NCBI GenBank assembly: GCA_036320915.1
Contig: JAXBDG010000006.1
Coordinates: forward strand, 62,001 to 126,000
Source: Linnemannia elongata
Taxonomy: Eukaryota > Mortierellomycota > Mortierellomycetes > Mortierellales > Mortierellaceae
DNA length: 64,000 bases
Reading direction: 5' to 3'
Below, one piece after another: positions 48,839 through 59,900 of the stretch; position 1 is the first letter of the stretch, and the number at the start of each line of letters is the position of its first letter. The notes beneath the pieces are model-generated. The model searched no databases. It was not told where the DNA came from and worked only from the letters and a program-made list of their open reading frames with translations. Made by a program: the position numbers and the translations under genes.

Positions 48839-49864
48839 GGTGTTATGAAGCATTAAAGGACAAGAAGGTGAGAGAAAGAAAGTAGGGTTGTAAAGAGAGT
48901 CAGGGATTTGTGAGATGAAGTGAAAGTGAAAGGTGAAAGAAAAGAGAAAGCGATCAAGGTGTGGGTTTAAAAAGAAAGGCGAAGGACGAAAAATGGGTTT
49001 GGGAGTGGTGACAAAGGCGATAAGGCAGTGGGAATGGTGGGAAAAAGAAAGGGGAAGAGGGAAGAGAGAGCGTGGGAGCGATGGCAAATGCAATGGAGGT
49101 GAGAAAAAAAGAAGGCAAAAAAAGTGGGAGAGACAATAAGAGATGTGGGAAGAGTGAGCGTGAGAGTGATAGCGGAAGGAATCGAGTGATGGTAAGGCTA
49201 TGAAGAGGCGTGGGTTGGAAAGGGCGAAGCTGTGATGTCCAGAAAGGGTGATGAAGAGCAGTGGCAAAATAATTAGTTATTTCCTATACCGCAACGAAAT
49301 AAATTATGGTGGCCCACTGACTGCTTTTTTTGTTTCCCATTTCCCCTCAACTCTCACTACTCCCCCCCCCGTCGCCACCATTATCAACCGCTGAACCTTT
49401 CTCACACACACAAACACACAAACACACAAACACGCACACACACACACACACACACACATATATTCACTCTCTCTCACTCTATCCACCCGTACTTCCGTCC
49501 CGCCCTCCTCTGTATTCGCTTGCACCCACGAAGGTACGAAAAACATTATTACGCTGCACTTTACTTCAGACATGTTGGACATTTGACGCTTTTTGTAACC
49601 ATGGCGTTTTGTTGTGGGGCAAGATGTGAAAACCACGATTTTTCATTGAAGGCTTGTCTTTCTTGATCTTCATGTTTTGTTGTACCTGGGGACATTCAAA
49701 GTCGAAGAGTTTTTCTTGGACCGTGTGCTTGTTAGCACAATACTGCCTGTCACTCAGTACCGATTTATATGCGTTGTTATATTTGTCAAGCAGGAACTAT
49801 TAATGTTTTTTGTCTTGGTTCATTTAAACTCCCTATTGTAGGCAATCGTACATATCGTAACGAA
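48839..49864. other. intergenic
   Basis: No gene supported. The left half is A/G-rich on the plus strand, the middle holds a CA microsatellite, and the right end is the presumed promoter of the small orphan at 49865. Confidence 0.5.
49402..49460. repeat. (CA)n microsatellite, interrupted
   Basis: About 59 bases of CACACA with AA and G interruptions, ending in CATATA. Confidence 0.9.
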
Positions 49865-50479
49865 ATGGCATTGGAAATGTCCGGCACGGAACTTGAATGG
49901 ATTCAAGGAGCGTTGGACAAATCCGCTAGTGCATATTTCAACAAATTTGGCATCGAAGATAAGCAGCGAGGCCATCTGCGCTACGATCAACTTCTCCGGA
50001 ACAAGAGTTTGAGCGACGAACTAAGACAGGAACTTATGGACCAGGTTCAAGTATGGAAGGTTGACAAAGCACCACAGTTCTGGCTCAACCGGTGTGCGCG
50101 ACTAATGGCTATAAAGACAGCAGCCACTCTTGTGGAGGGATCTGCGCCATATGCGGAAGAAGCTATCCTACAAAATGCAGCCACAGTGAACGCCTCCAGG
50201 GTGAAAGACCGCCTCTACCAACAAAAGGACCAGGGTCTTCCTGTGCAACATAAGAACAGGGATTCTTTCAACCAACCGCAAGACAAGGATCGCCCTGGCC
50301 AGCAGGAAGCAGGCAGTAAGGAGGACTCAGACTTTGAGGAGCTAGGCGAGGTAGAACCCGGGGAATCAAATGGAGAGGAGGACACAATACCGCTTGGGAA
50401 GCATTTGCTTCCAAAAAGGAGAAAGATTGATACAGTACTGGGCTGGGTTGAAAGTTCAACCTTTAATGGCAAAACGTAG
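49865..50479 (+). CDS. hypothetical acidic protein, unknown family
   Basis: A single frame of 204 codons from MALEMSGTELEWIQGALDKS to the stop at 50477-50479. The first about 115 residues look helical and folded (for example LRYDQLLRNKSLSDELRQEL, then APQFWLNRCARLMAIKTAAT). The remainder is acidic and Gln/Glu-rich and ends with a basic KRRK patch. I recognise no family. The frame opens further upstream (ATG at 49769) but that stretch looks less protein-like. It may be a lineage-specific gene or the N-terminal fragment of a longer gene. Placed between the Crinkler remnant and INTS3 in an accessory-looking interval. Confidence 0.5.
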   Translation: MALEMSGTELEWIQGALDKSASAYFNKFGIEDKQRGHLRYDQLLRNKSLSDELRQELMDQVQVWKVDKAPQFWLNRCARLMAIKTAATLVEGSAPYAEEAILQNAATVNASRVKDRLYQQKDQGLPVQHKNRDSFNQPQDKDRPGQQEAGSKEDSDFEELGEVEPGESNGEEDTIPLGKHLLPKRRKIDTVLGWVESSTFNGKT

Positions 50480-51084
50480 AGTCAGAAACGGCGACTTTCG
50501 TGCACCTTTTATGTAACGCTAACAATAGGAGTTCTCCCCTCTAGGAGAAGAAGAGACGAAAGAGGAAATGGAGAAAAGTCAGCATTCAGCATTGCAGCAG
50601 CTGAGCGGAGGGGAAAGGGAAAGGGGAGAAGGAGCAACGTGCCGTCAACGTCCCTTCTCAAGCAAAAGGTCACCGTGGAGATGGCATACTCATGTAGATC
50701 AAGTCCCTTAAATAATTTAAACAAAAAGCCATACGGTTGTTGCGTAATCAGGGGTAGGTAGAGTGGTCGTTGCACTCTCAGGAGAGATTGGAGGGACTTG
50801 AGAAGGATAGGATGAACAGAGGCAGGGCTACTCTCCGAAAAGAAATAAGGATGTAAAAACAGACCAAAATGTCACTTTGCATGATTTATTTTGCAGCAAG
50901 GAGCAAGATACGACTGAAAGAAAGAAGAAAAGGGAGAGGTAGACTTCATAACGAGCATCCCTGTGAGTTGCACAAGGCAAGGCAAGACAAGACAATACAA
51001 AGAACATGGTTATTCTTGTTATCTGTTGCTTGCTTTTAATGAGCGGAATGAGAATCTATGATAGAAGGAAAATGGGAAAATAGT
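50480..51084. other. tail-to-tail spacer, orphan / INTS3
   Basis: No gene supported. Contains a possible INTS3 polyadenylation signal: plus strand tttatt at 50885-50890 (AATAAA on the coding strand, about 195 bases past the stop). Confidence 0.5.
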
Positions 51085-54000
51085 TTATTCGCTCTCATCG
51101 TCGGTGACAATGCGGCGCTTGTTCTTGGCCCGAGACTTGGGTGCCGCCCTGACCTTGGACGCGGACGAAGCTGTTGCTGCAGATGCGGCCTTGAGTTTCG
51201 AGTTGGCGTTGGCGGCTGCCCGGCGTTGAGTGTATACAGGCAGCTTGCCCTTCTTCGCTGTCTCCTCCTCTTCCTCCTCCTCTTCTTCCTCCTCCTTGTC
51301 TTCATCCTCGTCCTCGCCATCCCCATTTTGGTGATCGCCACTTTCGTCCTCCTCCTCATCAGTTTCCTTTTCTTCATCCTCATCGTCATCCTCCTCCTCA
51401 TCGTCGTCTTCTTCCTCCTCCTGTTTTCGAGTTCGGCGATTGCTGCGGGTCAACGGCTTGGCAGCTGGCTTCTTGACCTGAGACCGCGTCGTCGCAGCTC
51501 GTTTGGCAGGAGTGGCAGGTGCTGCTACCTTCTTGGCAGGTCGCTTGCCTTTACCCTTCTTGCCCTTGGTCTCCTCCTCAGATTCCTCGTCGCTGCTTCC
51601 TTCCTCCTCACTATCCTTCTCCGATTTTTCGTCCTCATCCACTTCACCGTCCTGCGCCTCCCCATCGTCTTCCTCTTCCTCTTCCTCTTCATCATCATCC
51701 CCTGCTTCCTCTTCATCCTCTTCCTCCTCGTGGTCATCCTCCTCCGAAATCTTGCGTCGTCGGCTGGTAGCAGCTTTCTTGGCAGGAGTTGCCTTCTTGG
51801 TACTGGCAGCTGTGGCCCGGGTAGAACGCGACTTGGAGTTCAAAACACCAGAAGAGGACCCCTTCTTACTTGCAGCAGGAGTAGAAGCATTGCTGCCCAT
51901 GGTCGAAGAGGATCCAGAGCCAATCTTGGGGCTATTGCGGCGACTAGAACTTGCCGATCCAGATGCGGCTCCTCCAAAGCGCTTCTTGTCCTTTTTCCGC
52001 CGCTCGCTGTCACTGCTCTGTTGATCCTGATCACTCTCATCGTCCTTCTCATCCTCGCTCCTCTTCTTGTTGCTGTTGTTGCTATGGCCACGACCACCCT
52101 CCTCCTCATCGTCATCGTCCTCCTTGTCGTCATCATCTTCCTCGTCACTATGCCGGCTCTCCATGTCTTCATCGTTTTGGCTGACATTGTCCTCGTCCTT
52201 GATCCACCAGTCCTTGGGCCAAGCCTCCTTCTCATTGACGCCAAAGTTCTCCGTGAGGGCATCCAAGACTTGACTGCGCACCTGTGCGGACCACACTCGC
52301 AAAAAGTGTTGCTGTGTTACTTCCTCAGGCAAAGCCTCGCACCACCCTCGAACAAGGGAGAGCGCCGTTCTGAGTAGAGTTCCTTGTTCCTTACGCTGCT
52401 TCACAGTCAATTTGGTTCTCTTGGACTGACCGCCGCCGCCGATCCTGGACCGAGTGGTCTTTGCTGTTGGCGTTGTCGGTACCGAGCTGCTGGGAGTTCC
52501 CAGACCAAGATCGTCTAGGTCTTCCCAGATCGGCGCTGCAGTCTTGTCACTCAACGACAGTAGAATGGCTCCAAGATGGTCTGGATAAGTGCTTGCCGCC
52601 TGACCGATCCATCTCTGACAGAACTGCATCATGTCGTACGAGACAAGGTCGGTCCTGCTGGCAATCCGCACAATTGTGGTTCCAAGGCGGATATCCGGTG
52701 GGCTCAAGGACAAGGTACGGATCAGGTTAAGAAGTCCACCGAGTGCCTCAGCCTGAGTAACCGATGTCATGGCAGGAACCCAGTTCGCGTTAAGAAGTCC
52801 TGTAATTGCCTTGTTGAGTCCTCCAAACTCAGAAACAATCAATTGCCAAATTCCCATCTGGTCGAATGTGCCCCACTCCAACGTCTGCCCAATGACCTCC
52901 ACCGTCTCTGCCCCCACTCTGGGTTCCCATCCACTCGCCAGCGATGAATGGATCGAGCCGGGTGATCCGTGGTCTTCCTGTACGTTGTTCTTCTTCCTCT
53001 TGCCCTTGTCCTTGGCTGGTGCGCCATCATCCGATGGCAACGACGAAAACAAGGCAAACTGTCGCTGTGACAATCCAAGCGAAAGACAGTAGATCTGGGT
53101 TGGTGTCGCCAAAAAGACCACCATGCGCAAGAACGACTCGGTCCTGGGGATATAATCAGGCAAATACTGGAGGACAAGGGGGACGACGGCATCAAAGACG
53201 TTCGGCTGTCGATCCTGCACGTTTTGGAGATCCCTGACAAGGTATTCTTGGAACAATGACTTGACGCGCTCATCCTGATCCATCTCAGCCTTTTCCTCAT
53301 CCGGTGCTTGTGCAGAGTCGCGCTCAGCGGTATTCAGAAGGTACGATCCATATAACGAGAGTGAATCCTCCAGAGTGATGGGCGTTCCAGATGAGACGCT
53401 ACTCCGGTAACCATGAACGAGACCAATAAGGTACCACATGCTGAGTAAACGCGCGCTCGGTTCGACAGAGGCCTCGCAACTCGAGAGCATCTGCGCGACC
53501 CTTTCAGCACCCTGCCGTCCTTCCTTCTCGGTGATTCTCCAGAGACAAGCCATCAGAGCTCCCATGACACCGGCGTCCTCCTCCATTGGCTCGTCCTGAT
53601 CCTGGGTGCGTCGTCCATTGACAAGTGTTTTGGAGCGGTTCCGTACTGCCGCATAAGACTCTGGGATACTGCATCTCCTGGCGAACATGCAAATCTCCTG
53701 TCCAAACATCTGAGCCATGTCAGTGCTCTCAACACCGACTCCTGCTTCGTAGACCTCACAGACTTGCCGGAAAGTAGACATTGTTTCTTGTGAAGCGGGA
53801 TCCGCTTCGTATGCGCTTTTAAATGAATGAATAAGACCGCCAAAAATCCATAGAGAGGCTTCCGGATCTGGAGTGCCGGTGGTTGAAGCGTTGTTGCTGT
53901 TGTCGCCTGTGCCTGACTCTGACGCGCCTGCGCCATCCTCGTCTGTCATGGTCCAGTCCAACAGAGTGCGTGACTGAACTTGTGGCGGGACGTTACTGCT

Positions 54001-56427
54001 CTTGCTGCTCAACCCTACGTCTGCGGAGGATTCCATCACTTCATCTTCCTCCTGGTCATCTTCGTCGCCTTGAGCCAAAGCAGATGACGACGTGCTGCCT
54101 GAGGGTGCTCCTGGCTCATCCACCTGCATCGGCTCCTTTGACGATTCACGGGAACGGTGTGGCGATGATGTCGTAGAGTCAGACTTCTTTGGCTCCTTGT
54201 GGGGAAGTGAGCCCTCATCGTCAGAATCATCCCACTCCAAACCAGCCTGACGTTCATCCCGTGAGCCATCAAAGTCTCCTGAACCATTGCTTCCTTCATC
54301 GCCTCCTCCCAATGCAAGCGGATCGTCCGGATTGTCGGATGTAAGACCACTTGATGAAAGTAGTCCCTGATTTTGATCGGCTGGGTCGGCCACGTGAGCG
54401 TGAAACATGGAGAGCATGTACTCGCGGATGGGTGGAAAGTCATTCAATTGGGGGGCCTTGTAGATAAGTTTGAAAGACCTATTGATTGTGCACAGTGCGA
54501 GGACGACAAGTTAGAGAAAAGTCTAAGAGCCATGATTTCTACAGACTCTGGGGATGGCCGCGTTCTTACCTGATGACACCCTTGTCAGCAATCGACTGAG
54601 CTGCCTTGGCTACGTGCTCTTGAATGTACTCGCGCAGTGGTGGACAATAGTTCTCGATTGCAAAGAACAAGAACTCCATCATGATGGCGGTCAAGTATGG
54701 TGCTCGCTCAAGCGACCTCTCCATAAGCAGCATGGCAGGTTCTAGTATGAGTTTACAAAAAATAATAATAAAATGTCATGATCTTTGCAATGTTGGCGCA
54801 AACAGAGGTAAAGTTTCATTACTGTCTGCCATTTGGAAGGATTACATACCGATGTTCATAATGCTGTCTCTTGTAGGCTCGAAGAACAACCAGTCGTACA
54901 TCAGTGCCAGCTTGACATTAGCAGCTGTGACAGGTGACTAGAAAAAATTGCAAGGAAAGTTAGTATGTCGTTCGATTGCTCTAATATCCCTCGTGCGCAA
55001 CAACAAATACACGATAGTTTGCCATAAGATGAGTTACCCTGATGTTTCTTAGAAAGGTTTGTATAAGAGCAAAGCGCGGCACAGTAGGGCCAGCCAGTAC
55101 AGTGTTGGTTGGATGATAAACGCCACAGATATAGCGCATAATATCCGGATAAAGAGTATCAGACTCCGGGGTAGGCAGAAACCGCTCAGTGAACCACTGT
55201 ACATTCCTGTAGTGTTGTCCATTGTGGATCTACAAGCGGAGAGTGCATAAAAAGAGAGCGAGATGTTAGCATTCATCGCTGTGTTAACTTGGAAGGTGCC
55301 GAGTCAACAGAGCATTGACTTACATGCTCCAGGATGTGCAAGAGCTTCTGCTCCATGTCATAAGAAAGTCTGCTCGCCAGGTAGATTTTTTGCGAAGGCA
55401 CAGCAAGGATCTGTCGGATGTTTTCCAGTTGCGGGTTGAGGGACCTGGGATTGTACAGCAGGTCGACCCAAATCGCCTCAAACTCCGGAATCCCTCTGCC
55501 CACGTCTTGCAGCGCTCGGATGAGATCTCGACCAAGCTCTGAGCACTCCCGGAATCTTTCTCGCAACAGCCTGACACAGTAATTCACCTCCTGCTGGCGA
55601 AGGACTGCTAGTCGACTACTACCGTGATCTAGAATGATGCGTAAATAAGTGTAGCACGAGTAGGCAGTCAAGATTGTCGATGCGTCCACAAATTCTTGGT
55701 TGCCTTGGAGTAAGCGGAGGGTAGATTCCGCATGCTGTACGTTGGGGATCGAAGTGTCTCCTCCACGAATCTGTTTCATCAAGGCAGTGTAAAGTTGCTC
55801 GATACTATGGATCGCTGGCATCCTTGCGTCTGTGATATGGCCGACAATCCAGATCAGTTGCTCTCGCACGGCAGGTCGGATCTTCTGAAAGTTAGGGTAT
55901 GAACAAAAGTACCGCGTCTGCTTAAAAACGTGGCCATAGCTGTCGCGCTGAACCAATCTCATTAGTCGCGCCAAGGCCTGGCAGGAGTAAGAGTGTTGAC
56001 GGTTGGGGTTTGGAGTAGTGGCGTTTCCGTTGACGCTGTTGGAGGGGTCGTTTGATCCGAATGCTGGGCTTCCAGGATGGGTGTTGTAAGTGAGGATGGC
56101 GTAAAAGAGTCCATTCAGGATCTCTGCGTGCTTCGACATGTCGGCAGATACGATCTCCTGGAGGTGGTGCTGAATCTCCATTTCTGATTTGCCTGGGAAG
56201 ATCGCCACCAATGTGTTGTAGTCCTTTGCCAGATCCTATTTGAGTAGCGCACGGAATACATGATGGGTTAGACATGCATTCTTGTTTGTTTTCGTGGTGC
56301 AGATAAGGCGACGAATGTGATAATAGCAATTTGCTGTGGTACTGACCGCATCGGTAGGGTCTTCGTCATCATACAGGCGAAGGTCGAGGATGTAAGAGGG
56401 CCCATGTAGCTGCTCAGGGTTCGCCAT
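51085..56427 (-). CDS. INTS3: Integrator complex subunit 3 (INTS3) with acidic C-terminal extension
   Basis: INTS3 belongs to the Integrator, which attenuates Pol II transcription and processes snRNA 3' ends, and also scaffolds the SOSS single-strand DNA repair complex. Six exons: 56427-56347, 56235-55324, 55229-55038, 54937-54850, 54741-54570, 54478-51085; 1612 residues, against about 1040 in humans. Conserved HEAT-like N-terminal half: [110 protein letters not shown] and [20 protein letters not shown]. All of these align with the animal protein in order. Middle part: an acidic linker then a helical region (about 680-1150) consistent with the INTS3 C-terminal HEAT domain. The last about 360 residues are an unusual alternation of Asp/Glu runs and Lys/Ala/Pro basic blocks ([13 protein letters not shown]). 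Confidence 0.93.
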
Positions 56428-56943
56428 CTTTTGCGAATCAGATTTCTTCCCTCAGGTAAAAAAGTGTGTGTGAGAAGAGTGTGTGGATGTGACTATGTAA
56501 AGTTCTTTTTGGAGAGGGTAATGTACAAATGGGAGACACTCGCTGTGGAGTTGTCCAAGGGGCGATGTAATGAGTGAATGCCCCAGCAGAGCGGTGGGAA
56601 GGAAAGGGAAGGATCGACGCGATGTGAATGGGGTTGATGAGAAAAAAGAAGTGAAAAGGTTTAAGAGGGACATTTTTTAAAAGGCTGCTGCTGATAGAGA
56701 TTTCCTTATGTGACGGCACTTCACACCCAGAGTCCAGGCACAAAGCACACGTGATATCATAAGAGACGCGCGAGTTGGCTGCCTTTTTGTACCTGTTTCT
56801 TGTTCGGTTCCTTTGCCACCATTCCTTTCGTCCATTCATGATCTCACCAGAACCGCACACGGGACAACAAGCTCGGGGACCAGGAAAAGCTCGTTCAAGG
56901 AACATACTTTCACGAACGAATAGAGTTGGACAGTCGAGGCACC
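56428..56943. promoter_or_regulatory. divergent promoter, INTS3 / APC1
   Basis: The 516 bases between diverging start codons must hold both promoters. No specific factor site recognised and no other gene seen. Confidence 0.5.
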
Positions 56944-59900
56944 ATGGAGATCACCATCCTAGGAGAATACAGACCATTCGGGTCTGAGGCGCCTCTTAAA
57001 ACTTCAACGACAACACCCCTTACCAAGCCCACACCAGAGCCTTCACACATAACACGCTCTGGTCCACATACGCCCTTTACATCTACCAACCGAGCGAGAC
57101 CACGCTATGGACTGTACCCGCCGACATACGATGACATTGTCCAAGGCAACCTTGATGCCCAGAACGGAGCCGCCGACGCCGGTAACAGTCAGCCCAGCAC
57201 AAACAACAACAGCGGGGCAAGTTCGCTCAGCAGGATAGGCCCTCGAGGGTACGATGCCGAAATCGTCGTCAGGGGCGCCAAGGTCACATGGACTCAGGGA
57301 GGCGTTCTTCGCATGTCCGTCGATTTCTCGTCCGAGAATGAGATTGTCCAACACACTCTGATTGCCTGGCTCCTGGTCAACAACTCCTCCAAAACAAAGT
57401 CGGCTCGGGGACCTGATCACGAGATGGAGAACGAAGATGTATATGATTTCGGGCAAAACCCACAGCGACCATCGACCAACAACACATCCTCTATGGACCG
57501 AGAATGTCGACAGCAGGCTCTTGTGGTCGTCCTCAAGGATACCGTTCGCGTCTACTTCACGGGCGGCGAGACACATTCAGTTCATCTTCCTTTTGCGGTT
57601 CACAAGGTCTGGGCGCTCGATCTCGGTTTGATGTTGGAGCGGAAAACAGAGCCCGAGGAGGACCTAGAGGAGACTGAGGATGGTTCGGGACTGGCGCGGT
57701 TTTATATGACCATGGATCCTTTGAACGAGTTCCAAGCAGTGACACTCTTCAGACTACCGGCCAAGGATGCGTCTTCACCGGTGACACTATCGCAGGAGGA
57801 TGTGCCGCGGATCAGACATCTGGGTGGCACAGTTGGCGACATTCTCAACACTTGTGTCTTTATATCATCTTACGAGACAGTAGACAAGATTGTAGTCACG
57901 TTCGACCTTCTACTCAAACATCACCGTGTCTGGCGATACGGGTCCAGGATGCCGACTTCTCTGCCGTTTTCGAGGATCGTGCCCGAGGAGGGCATGCAGA
58001 TCTTTGATGGCGATCATGATGAGGAATTGGATACGGACCTTCAGATGCGCACGGACACGTACTTTTATGAAATCGAAAGTGACATCCACCCAGCCTCGTA
58101 AGTCTCACTCTGGTATGGGCAAAGATGCAGTAACTTTTCTGGCAACGCGTGATTCTAACTAATGAAGGTGTTGCCATGTTTGATATGCTTAGGGCAAACT
58201 CCAAGATTTTGAGTGCTCATGCGCTTGATGGCTCGCCTGTTGTTTGCGTGTTCGACCAGGATGCCGACAAGATCTCTTGCTACCGAATCATCGCCAACCA
58301 GCTTACGATTCATCTCTGGACAAGACCCGCTCGCTCAGCGATTTCGTTGGAAGGAACTCGCAAGTTTTATCGCGACATTCTGTTGGTCACCCTCGAGGGA
58401 GCTCTCCTACTCTGGACTGGATATGCGGACGAATTCATTCCGTGTCATGTCGACGTCGATATCGAGAAGCTCAAGCGCCAGCAGAATAGAACTTCTGGAC
58501 AACTGCTCAAGTCGGCCACGATTGATCATCTTGGGTCTTTCCGGATCAAGAGTTCAATATTTAAGAAGGACAAGGACGCAGTCATTACAGAGCTCCGAGA
58601 TGCAGTCGAAGACAGGTTCAATATCATTCTTGGAAACGGGATCATCCTTCGAGCAAGACTCGACTTTGTTGTCAGGTCCAGTCTAGTGCAGCAGTGTTTG
58701 GACGCCATCAGCTTCGCAATGCCAGTCGAGATTCTCTGGGATTTTCGTCACCGATTTCTCCAACTGCAGTACAGCAGCGAGTCCAAGTACGATACAGTGC
58801 CAGCCACGGATGAATGGGGAAACTTTTCTGCCACGCTCCTCTCGTACTGCGATCCCAGCTTCCATCCTACCGGCTTGAAGTCACCAGCCCTCTCGTCTCG
58901 GTCTCTCCCTTCGGTCACCAAGAAACCCGACGTTTCGGAACTCGACTGGAACTTTTTCATGGATTCAGACATTCACCAGCGCTTGTTCGAGCATCCGGCC
59001 TTTCGAGGAGATGCCTCTGACCTTCCCACATCGACGAGTAATTCGTACACAGAGGTAGTTATACGAGCGCAACGGATGGCAAGACTCAGAGGCCCGTCCA
59101 CACGGCAGTCATTCAACCTGGACCTGGTCAGATTCTACCCTTTTATTCTTGTCGCACTCCATCTTGTCTACGTAGACCGTAGTCTGAACATTGTCACTTC
59201 TCAGCAACAAGAGCTGGAGCCATTACTGAAGCTATTAGCACGACTTATAGGATGGAAGTCATGGGAGGACTTTTACGCCCGACGAGATTTTTCCGCGTCC
59301 AAGCGGATAGAAATGCCTGGTAAGTAACTTAGCGGAATGATGCAATGTGTGGACTTGGGCCATTAGTTTAGTTTAGTTTATGAAATCCCATCTAATCAGC
59401 CACGTCAATATCATAGAGGTGTTTATGGAAGGAGCAACTTTGCCGCTGGAGCAGTTTCAATTTGATCCGCCAGATATATTCAACTGGATCGTCGACATGG
59501 TAACACGACCCCAGGAGACCCCAGTATTTCCCACCCTAGAGGACCTTTCCTCGATTCGTGAACCAGAACCAGGTCTTTCGCTTATCCCAGCTGCTGTACC
59601 GTGTGAACAGACTCGCAAGGTTGCAACCTTCTATACCGCACTGATGGACGGCGATACTGGTGACCAGAGTGCAGTTAGAGCAATTGTCGAGGAAAGGTTC
59701 AGCACGACGCAGCTGGATCAACTACCTTTTGGGATTTCAGTCCCTCTCAGGGAGGCTCTCTGGAAGTGCCGCAACAATCCGCCACCAGACATGGATTCGT
59801 ATGCGCTCTCCTTCATCGGCAGGAACGATCTAGCAGAGCTAAAGTCCAACCGGATGCCTGGGTATTATATAAAGCCGATCTCTCAAGTGGCCGTAAGTTG

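Noticed and set aside
48839..49267. N-terminal extension of the Crinkler remnant frame
   Set aside because: Low-complexity Ser/Phe/Pro/His translation of purine-rich DNA; CRN proteins start directly at the LFCLVD-type domain.
51058..52377. 439-codon plus-strand frame, Leu/Val/Ser-rich and membrane-like
   Set aside because: It is the antisense of the Asp/Glu/Lys-rich tail of INTS3; GAN/AAN codons read backwards give Leu, Phe, Ser and Val.
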